Shown here piece by piece: positions 25,396 through 32,453 of a stretch of DNA of 64,000 bases. A model generated the notes under the pieces. The model saw only the letters and a list, made by a program, of their open reading frames with translations. It was not told the DNA's origin and made no database searches. The position numbers were made by a program, and so were the translations under genes. Source of the DNA: Salegentibacter lacus (GTDB taxonomy: Bacteria > Bacteroidota > Bacteroidia > Flavobacteriales > Flavobacteriaceae); NCBI RefSeq assembly GCF_020164555.1, contig NZ_JAIQZB010000006.1:158461-222460 (forward strand), given 5' to 3'. How positions within the stretch are numbered: position 1 is the stretch's first letter; the number at the start of each line of letters is the position of its first letter.

Positions 25396-25984
25396 TGACA
25401 ATCCTATATCGAATATATTACCAAATGATGGAGAAGTAAATTATTATGGAAAAATCCTTAACAATGAAGACGCTCAACATTATTTCGACCATTTATTAAG
25501 AAATATTCAATGGGACAATGACAAAGCCATCATTTTCGGAAAATTAATTGTAACAAAAAGAAAAGCAGCCTGGTATGGCGACAAACCATTTGACTACACC
25601 TATTCAAAAACCACCAAATCCGCCTTACCTTGGACAAGGGAACTTTTAGAAATAAAAGAAATAATTGAAAAAAAGACAGGAGAAACTTTTAATTCCTGTT
25701 TACTCAACCTTTATCATAGTGGGGAAGAAGGTATGGCTTGGCATAGTGATGGCGAAAAGGACTTAAAAAAGAATGGTGCAATTGGTTCGTTAAGTCTTGG
25801 GGCTGACCGCAAATTTTCCTTCAAACACAAAGTAACAAAACATACCGTTTCGGTGATTTTGGAAAAAGGTAGTTTGTTGGTAATGCAAGGAAGGACACAA
25901 ACAAATTGGTTACATCGTTTGCCACCGACCAAAAAAGTTAAAAGCCCAAGAATTAATTTAACATTTAGAACAATCGAAGTTTAA
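25382..25984 (+). CDS. alkB: AlkB-family alpha-ketoglutarate-dependent DNA demethylase
   Basis: A 200-residue oxygenase that directly reverses 1-methyladenine and 3-methylcytosine. The iron ligands are His121 and Asp123 in AWHSDGE and His178 in NWLHRLPP. The 2OG-binding arginines lie in SPRINLTFR. NSCLLNLYHSGEEGMAWHSD and LSLGADRKFSFKHK are characteristic of the human ALKBH2/3-like bacterial branch. It is the last gene of the four-gene alkylation-damage operon, overlapping the previous gene. Confidence 0.93.
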   Translation: MDLFNDNPISNILPNDGEVNYYGKILNNEDAQHYFDHLLRNIQWDNDKAIIFGKLIVTKRKAAWYGDKPFDYTYSKTTKSALPWTRELLEIKEIIEKKTGETFNSCLLNLYHSGEEGMAWHSDGEKDLKKNGAIGSLSLGADRKFSFKHKVTKHTVSVILEKGSLLVMQGRTQTNWLHRLPPTKKVKSPRINLTFRTIEV

Positions 25985-26023
25985 AATAGCAAGTATTGGG
26001 TTTTACAAGCTTAATCACCAAGG

Positions 26024-26031
26024 TAGTTTTG
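26024..26031 (+). promoter_or_regulatory. -7 element of the SDR gene
   Basis: TAGTTTTG matches TAnnTTTG, 26 bp before the ATG at 26057. The -33 box is unclear. Confidence 0.4.
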
Positions 26032-26056
26032 CATTATAATTTTAAAACAAATAAAA

Positions 26057-26788
26057 ATGCAAACACTAAAAAACAAGGTTATTTTGATCACAGGAGCGAA
26101 TAGAGGAATCGGAAAATCGCTCCTTAAAGCATCGTTGGAGAAAGGTGCAAAAAAGATTTATGCGACTTGCAGAAATGTTAGTAAAATGCCTGATTTTGGA
26201 GATGAAAGAGTTGTGTCTTTAGAGTTGGACATTACCGATAACCTTCAAATTTCAAAAGTTGCTGAAAAGGCAACGGACGTTGAAGTACTTATTAATAACG
26301 CAGGTATTTTAAGCCAAGGTAACATATTGGAAGGAGAAATTAGTGCCGTTGAAAAAGATATGAAAGTCAATTATTATGGCACAGTAAATATGATGAGAGC
26401 ATTTGCCCCAATTTTAGGGAAAAATGCACCAGCCAAAATCGTTAATCTCGTTTCCATAGTAGCTTATTCTCCACTTCCATCAATTGCCGCATACGCAGTT
26501 TCAAAAGCTGCATTATATTCAGCAACGCTATCGGCAAGAATTGAATTAGCCAAAAAGCAGATAGCTGTACACGTTATAAACCCGGGTGCAATTGATACAG
26601 ATATGAATAAAGGAAGCGATTGGGATATGCCAGCACCAGACGGAGTTGCCAAAATAATATTAGATAAAGTTGAAGCAGGAGAATTGGATATTGTTCCTGA
26701 TGAAATGGGACTTGGAATGTACAATGCCTGGAAAGAAGAACCTTCGAAGTTAGCCGAAATGTATTCTAATATGTACCACGGGGAATAG
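26057..26788 (+). CDS. Short-chain dehydrogenase/reductase
   Basis: A 243-residue classical SDR. The cofactor motif is VILITGANRGIGKSLLKA, NNAG is in VEVLINNAGILS, and the catalytic Ser is in IVNLVSIVAYSPLPS with Tyr and Lys in IAAYAVSKAALYS. The substrate is unknown. Its last 75 bases reappear in diverged form at 29,954-30,035, after a block of four genes. A terminator follows at 26841. Confidence 0.92.
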   Translation: MQTLKNKVILITGANRGIGKSLLKASLEKGAKKIYATCRNVSKMPDFGDERVVSLELDITDNLQISKVAEKATDVEVLINNAGILSQGNILEGEISAVEKDMKVNYYGTVNMMRAFAPILGKNAPAKIVNLVSIVAYSPLPSIAAYAVSKAALYSATLSARIELAKKQIAVHVINPGAIDTDMNKGSDWDMPAPDGVAKIILDKVEAGELDIVPDEMGLGMYNAWKEEPSKLAEMYSNMYHGE

Positions 26789-26840
26789 AAAAGGACATTA
26801 AATGTGTGAAAAAAATACTAACGCACAAAAATGTATAAAA

Positions 26841-26885
26841 GCAAAAGCGGTTCAGGTGCAAGCTCGAACTGCTTTTGCCTTTAAT
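26841..26885 (+). terminator. Terminator after the SDR gene
   Basis: A 13-bp stem with one mismatch (26841-26853 with 26866-26878), followed by CTTTAATT. The tail is weak. Confidence 0.75.
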
Positions 26886-26964
26886 TAAGTATATTGTCAG
26901 TTGAAAAGTAAGGGCGTTTTAATCGGCTACTGCTCTAATACTATAAAGTTAGTAAAATGAAGTA

Positions 26965-27546
26965 ATGTACCCACAATTATTAATAAACATATCAAAGCAT
27001 ATTACCCTATCCTCAGAAGAAAATAAGCTGTTTGAATCTTTTTGGACAGAAAAAACTTTGAGCAAGGGTGATTATCTGTTGAGAAATGGAAATATCTGTC
27101 GATCCGATAATTTTGTTGTGCAAGGTGCATTGAAAGCCTTCTACATAAACTCTGAAAATGGTAAAGAGGAAATAATATATTTTGCTATTGATGAATGGTG
27201 GGCAACTGACATTGAAAGTTTTCGAGAACAAAAACCCTCTATATATAGCATAAAAGCCTTAAAAGACACTAAATTGCTACAAATCAGCTATGATTCATTT
27301 CAAAAAATGTTAAATGAAATTCCCAAACTTGAACGGTTTTTCAGAATTATCCTTGAAAATTATTTGGGAAGCCTACAAAGAAGAATCATTTTGAATAACA
27401 TACTGGATGCAGAACAGCGGTATTCCGATTTTCTGAAAAAATATCCTGAAATTGCCGAAAAAGTGCCACAATATTCAATTGCTTCGTATCTAGGTGTTTC
27501 TGCAGAATTTTTAAGTAGAATTCGCAAAAAGAATAAATTAAATTGA
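26965..27546 (+). CDS. Crp/Fnr-family transcriptional regulator
   Basis: A 193-residue protein with a cNMP-binding-type beta roll (ENKLFESFWTEKTLSKGDYL, NFVVQGALKAFYINSENGKE, EEIIYFAIDEWWATDIESF) and a C-terminal winged helix (YSIASYLGVSAEFLSRIRKK). It belongs to the Bacteroidota group in which the nucleotide site is poorly conserved and the ligand is unknown. It is only 64 bp upstream of the azoreductase gene on the same strand and probably controls it. Confidence 0.88.
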   Translation: MYPQLLINISKHITLSSEENKLFESFWTEKTLSKGDYLLRNGNICRSDNFVVQGALKAFYINSENGKEEIIYFAIDEWWATDIESFREQKPSIYSIKALKDTKLLQISYDSFQKMLNEIPKLERFFRIILENYLGSLQRRIILNNILDAEQRYSDFLKKYPEIAEKVPQYSIASYLGVSAEFLSRIRKKNKLN

Positions 27547-27610
27547 ACTAGGTCAATTTTCTGCATTTTCTTTTTGATAAGCTTTGCCTCATAATTTAAA
27601 ATTTAAAGAA

Positions 27611-28237
27611 ATGAACAAAGTACTAATCATTAATGCAAGTGTAAGAAATGAAAAATCTTACAGCAGAAAACTAACACAACTATTTGTTGAGAACTGGAAA
27701 AATAAAAACCCGATAGACTCTTTTACCTTTAGGGAAATTGGATTAGTTCAAATTCCTTCTATTGATGAAAATTGGATTGCTAGTGCATTTATTAAACCCC
27801 AGGATAGAACCCAAGAAAATCAATCAGGTGTTAGCTACAGCAATTTGTTGGTCAAGGAGTTAAAGGAACATAACATTTATGTTATAGGAACACCCATGTA
27901 CAATTGGTCCATTCCTAGCAATTTAAAATCATATATCGACCAAATAATGCGAATTAATGAAACTTGGAAGTTTCGCTCAGGTGAACCTGACGGAGTTTAT
28001 GTAGGACTGCTTAAAAATAAAAAATTATTTATCTTATCAAGTAGGGGTGATACTGGTTATGGAGAGAATCAAAAAAATGAACATATGAATTTCCAAACTA
28101 CTTACTTAAAATTTGTATTTGAGATTATGGGCATAGAGGACATTACGGTTATTTCATTGGACAATGAAGAATTTGGGGGTGAAGTCTTTGAAAAATCTAA
28201 ACAAATCATTTATTCAAAAATTGAAATGATTGAATAA
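27611..28237 (+). CDS. Flavodoxin-fold NAD(P)H-dependent oxidoreductase, AzoR/FMN-dependent azoreductase type
   Basis: A 208-residue protein. KVLIINASVRNEKSYSRKL is the FMN-phosphate loop, and YVIGTPMYNWSIPSNLKSYI and DQIMRINETWKF match AzoR-type quinone/azo reductases. LFILSSRGDTGYGE is the second flavin loop. Such enzymes detoxify quinones by two-electron reduction. The frame is open to an ATG at 27584; the ATG at 27611 gives the usual N-terminus. A terminator follows. Confidence 0.88.
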   Translation: MNKVLIINASVRNEKSYSRKLTQLFVENWKNKNPIDSFTFREIGLVQIPSIDENWIASAFIKPQDRTQENQSGVSYSNLLVKELKEHNIYVIGTPMYNWSIPSNLKSYIDQIMRINETWKFRSGEPDGVYVGLLKNKKLFILSSRGDTGYGENQKNEHMNFQTTYLKFVFEIMGIEDITVISLDNEEFGGEVFEKSKQIIYSKIEMIE

Positions 28238-28266
28238 AAACCTTTTACTAAAATTATATAAGTAAG

Positions 28267-28312
28267 AAAGAGCAGCAGCTTCTGGAGTAGCTTAAGCGAC
28301 TGCTCTTTTCTG
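28267..28312 (+). terminator. Terminator after the azoreductase gene
   Basis: A 9-bp outer stem (28267-28275 with 28300-28308) with a further inner pairing, followed by TTTTC. Confidence 0.75.
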
Positions 28313-28412
28313 TAAATGCGGTGGTTTTGGTATATACTTAACTGACATTAAATCCATTGTACTTACCGTTAATTATACTTTAAACATACTAAAGACTACC
28401 GAAATACTCAAA

Positions 28413-29261
28413 GTGAAAAATATCCAAATAAGAAACATACGAGAACCCAGTTTATCAGGAAGTTTTACGATAAGTAATCTAAATTCTTTACTCGCTGAAA
28501 ATGATATGGTCGAAAAAATTCACCGTCATAATTTCTTTTATATACTTACTATTAAGAAAGGAAATGGTGAGCATCAAATTGATTTCACAAACTATCCGGT
28601 CAATAATTGCTCAGTTTTTATCCTACGTCCAGGTCAAGTGCACCAACTTTTATTAAAAAAAGGAAGCAAAGGCTACTTAATGGGTTTTGACGCAAGTTTT
28701 TATTCTCCCAAAGAGCAACAAAAAAGAAAAGCATTTCGGGAAGCAAGCTTTAATAACTTCTATAGCTTCGAAACTCAATATTTTAGTAGTTTAATTTCTG
28801 TTTTAGAATGCATTTTTCAAGAGTATTCCAATAGAGAGATAATGTACAAGGAATATATTAAAGCTAATCTGGATATTTTTTTTATAGAATTATTTAGGCA
28901 AAGCAACAAAAGCAACATTTTAACTCATAACAATCTTCACTTCCAAGAACTCTTTGATGAGTTGATGGAAATGCTTGAAATACATGTCCATGACCATAAA
29001 CAAGTGACTTATTATGCAGAAAAACTAAACCTCACTTCCTATCAACTCAATGCAATTACTAAAAATAATTCAGGAAAAAACTGTTCTCAGTTAATCAATG
29101 AGCGAATTATACTTGAAGCTAAGAGACATTTACTGGCAACTTCAAACCAAGTAAAAGAAATTGCATACCATTTAGGCTACGATGACCCATCTTATTTCAT
29201 TAGGTTTTTTAAAAAACACACTGAATTTACACCTGAAGATTTTAGACAAAACTTTAAATAA
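28413..29261 (+). CDS. AraC-family transcriptional regulator
   Basis: A 282-residue protein starting with GTG. The N-terminal cupin sensor has HRHNFFYILTIKKGNGEHQI and VFILRPGQVHQL. The C-terminal double HTH is KQVTYYAEKLNLTSYQLNAI, then SNQVKEIAYHLGYDDPSYFI and RFFKKHTEFTPEDFR. It lies 80 bp upstream of a DUF2938 membrane protein that it may activate. Confidence 0.9.
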   Translation: MKNIQIRNIREPSLSGSFTISNLNSLLAENDMVEKIHRHNFFYILTIKKGNGEHQIDFTNYPVNNCSVFILRPGQVHQLLLKKGSKGYLMGFDASFYSPKEQQKRKAFREASFNNFYSFETQYFSSLISVLECIFQEYSNREIMYKEYIKANLDIFFIELFRQSNKSNILTHNNLHFQELFDELMEMLEIHVHDHKQVTYYAEKLNLTSYQLNAITKNNSGKNCSQLINERIILEAKRHLLATSNQVKEIAYHLGYDDPSYFIRFFKKHTEFTPEDFRQNFK

Positions 29262-29310
29262 TTTCTATTGCTTTTGATTTTTGTCCTATCTCTGTACCTC
29301 TTTTCCCATC

Positions 29311-29318
29311 TATCTTTG
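29311..29318 (+). promoter_or_regulatory. -7 element of the DUF2938 gene
   Basis: TATCTTTG matches TAnnTTTG, 24 bp before the ATG at 29342. Confidence 0.45.
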
Positions 29319-29341
29319 TTGGAAATTAAAAGGCATAAATT

Positions 29342-29833
29342 ATGAGTTCAATAACGCAAACAATTCTAATTGGTATAGGAGCTACGCTATCTATGGATAT
29401 GTATGCTTTAATACTAAAATTATTTGGTATAAAATCTCTTGACTATAGATTTGTAGGTCGGTGGATAGGAAACTTTCCCAAAGGTAAGTTTTTTCATAAT
29501 AAAATAATGGATTCACCTCCTATTGCCTATGAACAGGCTTTGGGTTGGATTGCTCATTTTTTCATTGGTATCGCTTTTGCATTTTTGTTGGTGTTGATTT
29601 TTGGTAAGGAATGGCTAGAGACCCCAACTATTTTTCCAGCATTAATTATCGGCATAATCACCATTCTAGCCCCTTTTTTTCTTATGCAACCTGCTTTTGG
29701 TTTTGGAATTGCAGGTTCAAATTTACCTGACCCGAACAAAGCCAGACTTATGAGTCTTATAACTCACTGTGTTTTTGGAATCGGTTTGTATCTAAGTGCC
29801 ATAATAATAAGCCAAATATTAAAGAATGTTTAG
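29342..29833 (+). CDS. DUF2938-family integral membrane protein
   Basis: A 163-residue inner-membrane protein with four hydrophobic segments: QTILIGIGATLSMDMYALIL, then a loop with RWIGNFPKGKFFH, AHFFIGIAFAFLLVLIF, ALIIGIITILAPFFLMQPAF and a final segment ending HCVFGIGLYLSAIIIS. The first segment and the GKFFHNKIMDSPPI/GSNLPDPNKAR loops match the DUF2938 family. The function is unknown. Confidence 0.82.
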   Translation: MSSITQTILIGIGATLSMDMYALILKLFGIKSLDYRFVGRWIGNFPKGKFFHNKIMDSPPIAYEQALGWIAHFFIGIAFAFLLVLIFGKEWLETPTIFPALIIGIITILAPFFLMQPAFGFGIAGSNLPDPNKARLMSLITHCVFGIGLYLSAIIISQILKNV

Positions 29834-30140
29834 AAACAACCGTTGACAATAAAAACTACCGCCAACATTGGTAACCGTTGCACAAGTCCCTAATTTTTCA
29901 AAATTGATCCAAAATAAGCCGCTTTGAGCGGTTTTATTTTTTAGGTCGATTAGGAAATGTTCAACGCTTGGAAAGAGGAACCATCGAAGTTAGCCAAAAT
30001 GTATTCAAATATGTATCACGGGGAATAGAAAAGGAGTGCGAACGCACAACAAAGAGCTGAGTTAAAAAACAAGTTCGCTAAGCTAATTTCGAAATAAAAT
30101 TTTCCTCATAGGGCAATTCTGATTTAGCGATAGGGGTCGG
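29834..30140. other. Region between DUF2938 and the IS256 remnant: terminator plus SDR gene fragment
   Basis: No complete gene. An imperfect hairpin with a T tail at about 29911-29942 probably ends the DUF2938 transcript. The 82-bp SDR-like fragment follows at 29954. From 30036 to 30140 I see nothing recognisable. Confidence 0.6.
29954..30035 (+). pseudogene. Fragment: diverged duplicate of the SDR 3' end
   Basis: These 82 bases match 26714-26795 with nine mismatches and no gaps, an exact offset of 3240 bp. An in-frame ATG at 29957 still encodes 23 residues (MFNAWKEEPSKLAKMYSNMY followed by HGE and a stop), nearly the C-terminus of the SDR. The rest of the gene copy is absent. The divergence shows it is not a recent duplication of the neighbouring gene but the remainder of a homologous one. 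Confidence 0.85.
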
Positions 30141-30681
30141 TAAATTAGACTCTGTCTGATCTTTCAATTCCCCCTGGGGCTAGCCCCCAGAGGAATTTGC
30201 GTATATGACCAGCGCTATCCTGCCCCCATATTTAATATAAAATTGCTGGATCGTAAGGCTTCAATTATGTAGTGGGGCAGTCGATTTCCTCGATGTTTCT
30301 TGTAGCCAGTAGACAGATTGAGTAGTGACATATCATTAGTGAAAGCACCTTTGGTTTTGGTAACTTTCTGGATTTGACGATGGAAGCCTTCTGCGGCATT
30401 GGTGGTATAAATAATCTTTCTAATGGTTTCTGTATACTCAAAATACTGGGAGAGCTGTTCCCATTACGCTTATTCCCTTTAGAGTGTTCAACACTATTCA
30501 GGTGGTAGTCCATCTCTGTATCAAGGGTTCTCTCAATATCGTTCTTTAACAGCACCATTTGCACCAAAAGGCTCTTGCTAGACATGACACCTTCTTCTCG
30601 AATTCTTGGTGTTCTTTTTTATCATATAATTCTATCTAAATGAAATTAATAAATAATCCTATGCAGACAGAGTTTATTTTA
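30141..30681 (-). mobile_element. Internally deleted IS256-family insertion sequence (about 540 bp)
   Basis: Inverted repeats of 18 bp with two mismatches bound it: 30141-30158 (starting TAAATTAGACTCTGTCTG) and 30664-30681 on the opposite strand. Between them is a mutator-type transposase gene that has lost its middle. Full IS256-family elements are about 1.3 kb, so this is a deletion derivative that could move only with a transposase supplied elsewhere. No target-site duplication is evident. Confidence 0.75.
30215..30585 (-). pseudogene. IS256-family (mutator) transposase, deleted and frameshifted
   Basis: From the ATG at 30585 the N-terminal part reads KNDIERTLDTEMDYHLNSVE, then SKGNKRNGNSS, typical of IS256 transposases. 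The frame then shifts. In the next frame the C-terminal motif ETIRKIIYTTNAAEGFHRQI, then QKVTKTKGAFTNDMSLLNL, is present, with another shift before the end. The whole DDE catalytic core is missing. Confidence 0.85.
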
Positions 30682-30709
30682 CACCCTTGCGAAGCTCCGT
30701 GGTCGTTTG

Positions 30710-32005
30710 CTACGGCTGATTATTTCCTACTTTTAGAACTTCGGCATTTTTTCTATCCTTCTTCGCCATCCTTTTTTCCAAGGCGGTTATATCATTGCTG
30801 ACTTTATGCTCCATAACTCTTGCATAAATCTGGGTAGTAGATAATTTTGAATGCCCTAAAAGTTTGGACACCGTCTCAATAGGCACCCCATTAGAAAGAG
30901 TAACTGTGGTAGCAAAGGTATGCCTCGCGGAATGAAAGGTTATATGTTTTCTCACTTTTGAAGCTTTCATTACTTTTTTTACATATTCATTCATCTTTTG
31001 ATTGGATCTCACAGGAAATAAATACTCACTAACTAGGTCAATCCGTTTATCCTGATATTTTTTTAAAATAATATCCGCTTTATGGAGTAGTGGAGCTTTT
31101 ACCGGTTCATTAGTTTTTTCGCGTTTGGTAGATATCCAGTTTTTACCGTCCATTCCTTTAACGATATGATCTTTGGTGAGTACTTTAAGCTCACCATAAG
31201 TAAGCCCGGTATAACAGGAGAAAAGGAACATATCTTTCACTCGTTCCAGTGATCCATTTTTAAAATAGGTTTCTTCGACCATTTTTAATTCCCGCTCCGA
31301 TAAGAATTGACGCTCGTTCTTTTCAAACTTCATTTTATAATTCTGAAAAGGGTTCTTATCTAACCATTCTAACTTAATGGCGAGGTTAATCATTTTTTTA
31401 AAGCGTTCCAAGTGTTTCATAGTCCCGTTGGTGCCACAGGTCTTTCTTGCTTTTTTAGCACGGTAATTCCTGAGGAACATTTCAAATTCGGTAATGAATT
31501 GGTAATCAATCTGCTTTAGGTACACATCTCTGGTTTTCTTTTTCTTTTTTAGAAATTCGTCTAGGTATTTGGCTGTGGTATTATAGTTCTTAAGCGTGCC
31601 CCGCTTAAGGACGTCTTGCATTGTGCTATTATGGTAATCTATAATCTCCAGGAGGGTTTTGTGCTCTTCATCCAATCCCAGGTAGGAAGATTTCACTTTT
31701 TCAGCAGTGACTAAGGAATCTTTATCTAAAATTTTCTTCTGGGTGTCCAGCAATTTGGAATAGACCTGGTCTAAATAACTGTTCAGTATTTTGATCCTGG
31801 GAGAAGTTCCTTTAAGTCGTCCTTTAGAACTATCCCATTCATTCACTAAAGTTTTCCTTTTCAAGCTCATTTCAGAGCATTTTCCATTGACCGTTATACG
31901 GGCGTAAATGGATAATTCTTTTTTGTTCCGGTTGAGCTTCCTTGTAAAGAAAAGCACGGAGAATGTAGTAAAATCAGGCATTTCGAATGTCTTTAAGTTA
32001 AACAA
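30710..32005 (-). CDS. Tyrosine recombinase (integrase) of the tRNA-Pro island
   Basis: A 431-residue phage-integrase-family protein with an N-terminal Arm-DNA-binding-like domain (to about 110), a SAM-like core-binding domain (about 115-225) and a catalytic domain. His358 and Arg361 are in HSARHTF, His385 in LLGHSKLSTTQ, and the nucleophile is Tyr394. At the position of the first catalytic arginine the sequence is TGLTYGEL, so Thr269 replaces it. This loss is known for the Bacteroides IntDOT-type integrases. It reads away from the tRNA-Pro gene, 190 bp from the att core, and probably drives integration and excision of the island. Confidence 0.92.
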   Translation of the reverse strand: MFNLKTFEMPDFTTFSVLFFTRKLNRNKKELSIYARITVNGKCSEMSLKRKTLVNEWDSSKGRLKGTSPRIKILNSYLDQVYSKLLDTQKKILDKDSLVTAEKVKSSYLGLDEEHKTLLEIIDYHNSTMQDVLKRGTLKNYNTTAKYLDEFLKKKKKTRDVYLKQIDYQFITEFEMFLRNYRAKKARKTCGTNGTMKHLERFKKMINLAIKLEWLDKNPFQNYKMKFEKNERQFLSERELKMVEETYFKNGSLERVKDMFLFSCYTGLTYGELKVLTKDHIVKGMDGKNWISTKREKTNEPVKAPLLHKADIILKKYQDKRIDLVSEYLFPVRSNQKMNEYVKKVMKASKVRKHITFHSARHTFATTVTLSNGVPIETVSKLLGHSKLSTTQIYARVMEHKVSNDITALEKRMAKKDRKNAEVLKVGNNQP

Positions 32006-32195
32006 TAGGTGTTAAAGACGAAAGTCAAATCAATCTAATGATCATTCTAAGATAGTGAAATGCTGGAAAGAAAGTATTCACCGAATCATTCACTGAATAG
32101 GGTGATATTAATCCATATCAAATGATATCGTAAAAACAAAAAACACTGAAAATCAATAGATTAACAGTGTTTTTATATTCTTTTAAAGAAGGTTC
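32006..32195. promoter_or_regulatory. Integrase-side end of the island (attR arm region)
   Basis: This gene-free segment holds the third 20-bp repeat, an inverted repeat ATATCA-AA-TGATAT at 32115-32128 and the CACTGAAAATCA motif shared with the left border. It probably contains the integrase promoter and the arm-type binding sites. Confidence 0.5.
32075..32094 (+). repeat. 20-bp repeat, copy 3 (integrase side)
   Basis: TATTCACCGAATCATTCACT, identical to copy 2 at 11005-11024. It is about 100 bp inside the right att core. Confidence 0.75.
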
Positions 32196-32210
32196 GTCGG
32201 GGTGGCAGGA
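32196..32210. repeat. attR core, inside the 3' end of tRNA-Pro
   Basis: GTCGGGGTGGCAGGA, identical to the left core at 10931-10945. It covers the acceptor 3' strand and the start of the T arm, so integration leaves the tRNA sequence intact. Confidence 0.8.
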
Positions 32211-32271
32211 TTCGAACCTGCGGCCTCCTGCTCCCAAAGCAGGCGCGATAACCGGGCTACGCTACACCCCG
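32197..32271 (-). tRNA. tRNA-Pro (anticodon UGG)
   Basis: Read on the minus strand, the 75-base cloverleaf has a CGGGGTG/CACCCCG acceptor stem, a D arm, an anticodon stem CCTGC/GCAGG with loop TTTGGGA (anticodon TGG), a T arm with GGTTCGAATCC and discriminator A. CCA is not encoded. It is the insertion target of the island. Confidence 0.96.
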
Positions 32272-32348
32272 TAGCTTACAATAGCTCACGCTATCTTTAT
32301 AATTTCAAAATTTCAACTTGTGAGAACTAATATCCTCCAAAGCGGGTG

Positions 32349-32377
32349 CAAATATAAGAAAACTTATCAGTCTACAA
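32349..32377 (-). promoter_or_regulatory. Promoter of tRNA-Pro
   Basis: On the minus strand TTG (32377-32375) is followed after 18 bp by TATATTTG (32356-32349). This is a full -33/-7 match. The predicted leader before the tRNA is about 70 bases. Confidence 0.6.
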
Positions 32378-32453
32378 GAAAAACTTTAGATTTTTTATAT
32401 CTTAGTTGAATCTTGCTTATAATGCAGGGTAAGCTAATCACAAAAAAATAATT

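Larger units (their letters stand above)
10931..32210. mobile_element. Putative integrated genomic island (about 21.3 kb) at tRNA-Pro(UGG)
   Basis: The island is bounded by 15-bp direct repeats of the tRNA-Pro 3' end, with a tyrosine recombinase reading inward 190 bp from the tRNA. Nearly all genes between the repeats are accessory types (defence-like, regulators, exporter, alkylation repair, detoxification, IS remnant), while both flanks are housekeeping genes. No relaxase, coupling ATPase, type IV secretion gene or replication gene is seen, so it is at most integrative or mobilisable by another element. Excision would leave one att copy and keep the tRNA intact, followed directly by a T5 stretch. 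Confidence 0.78.
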
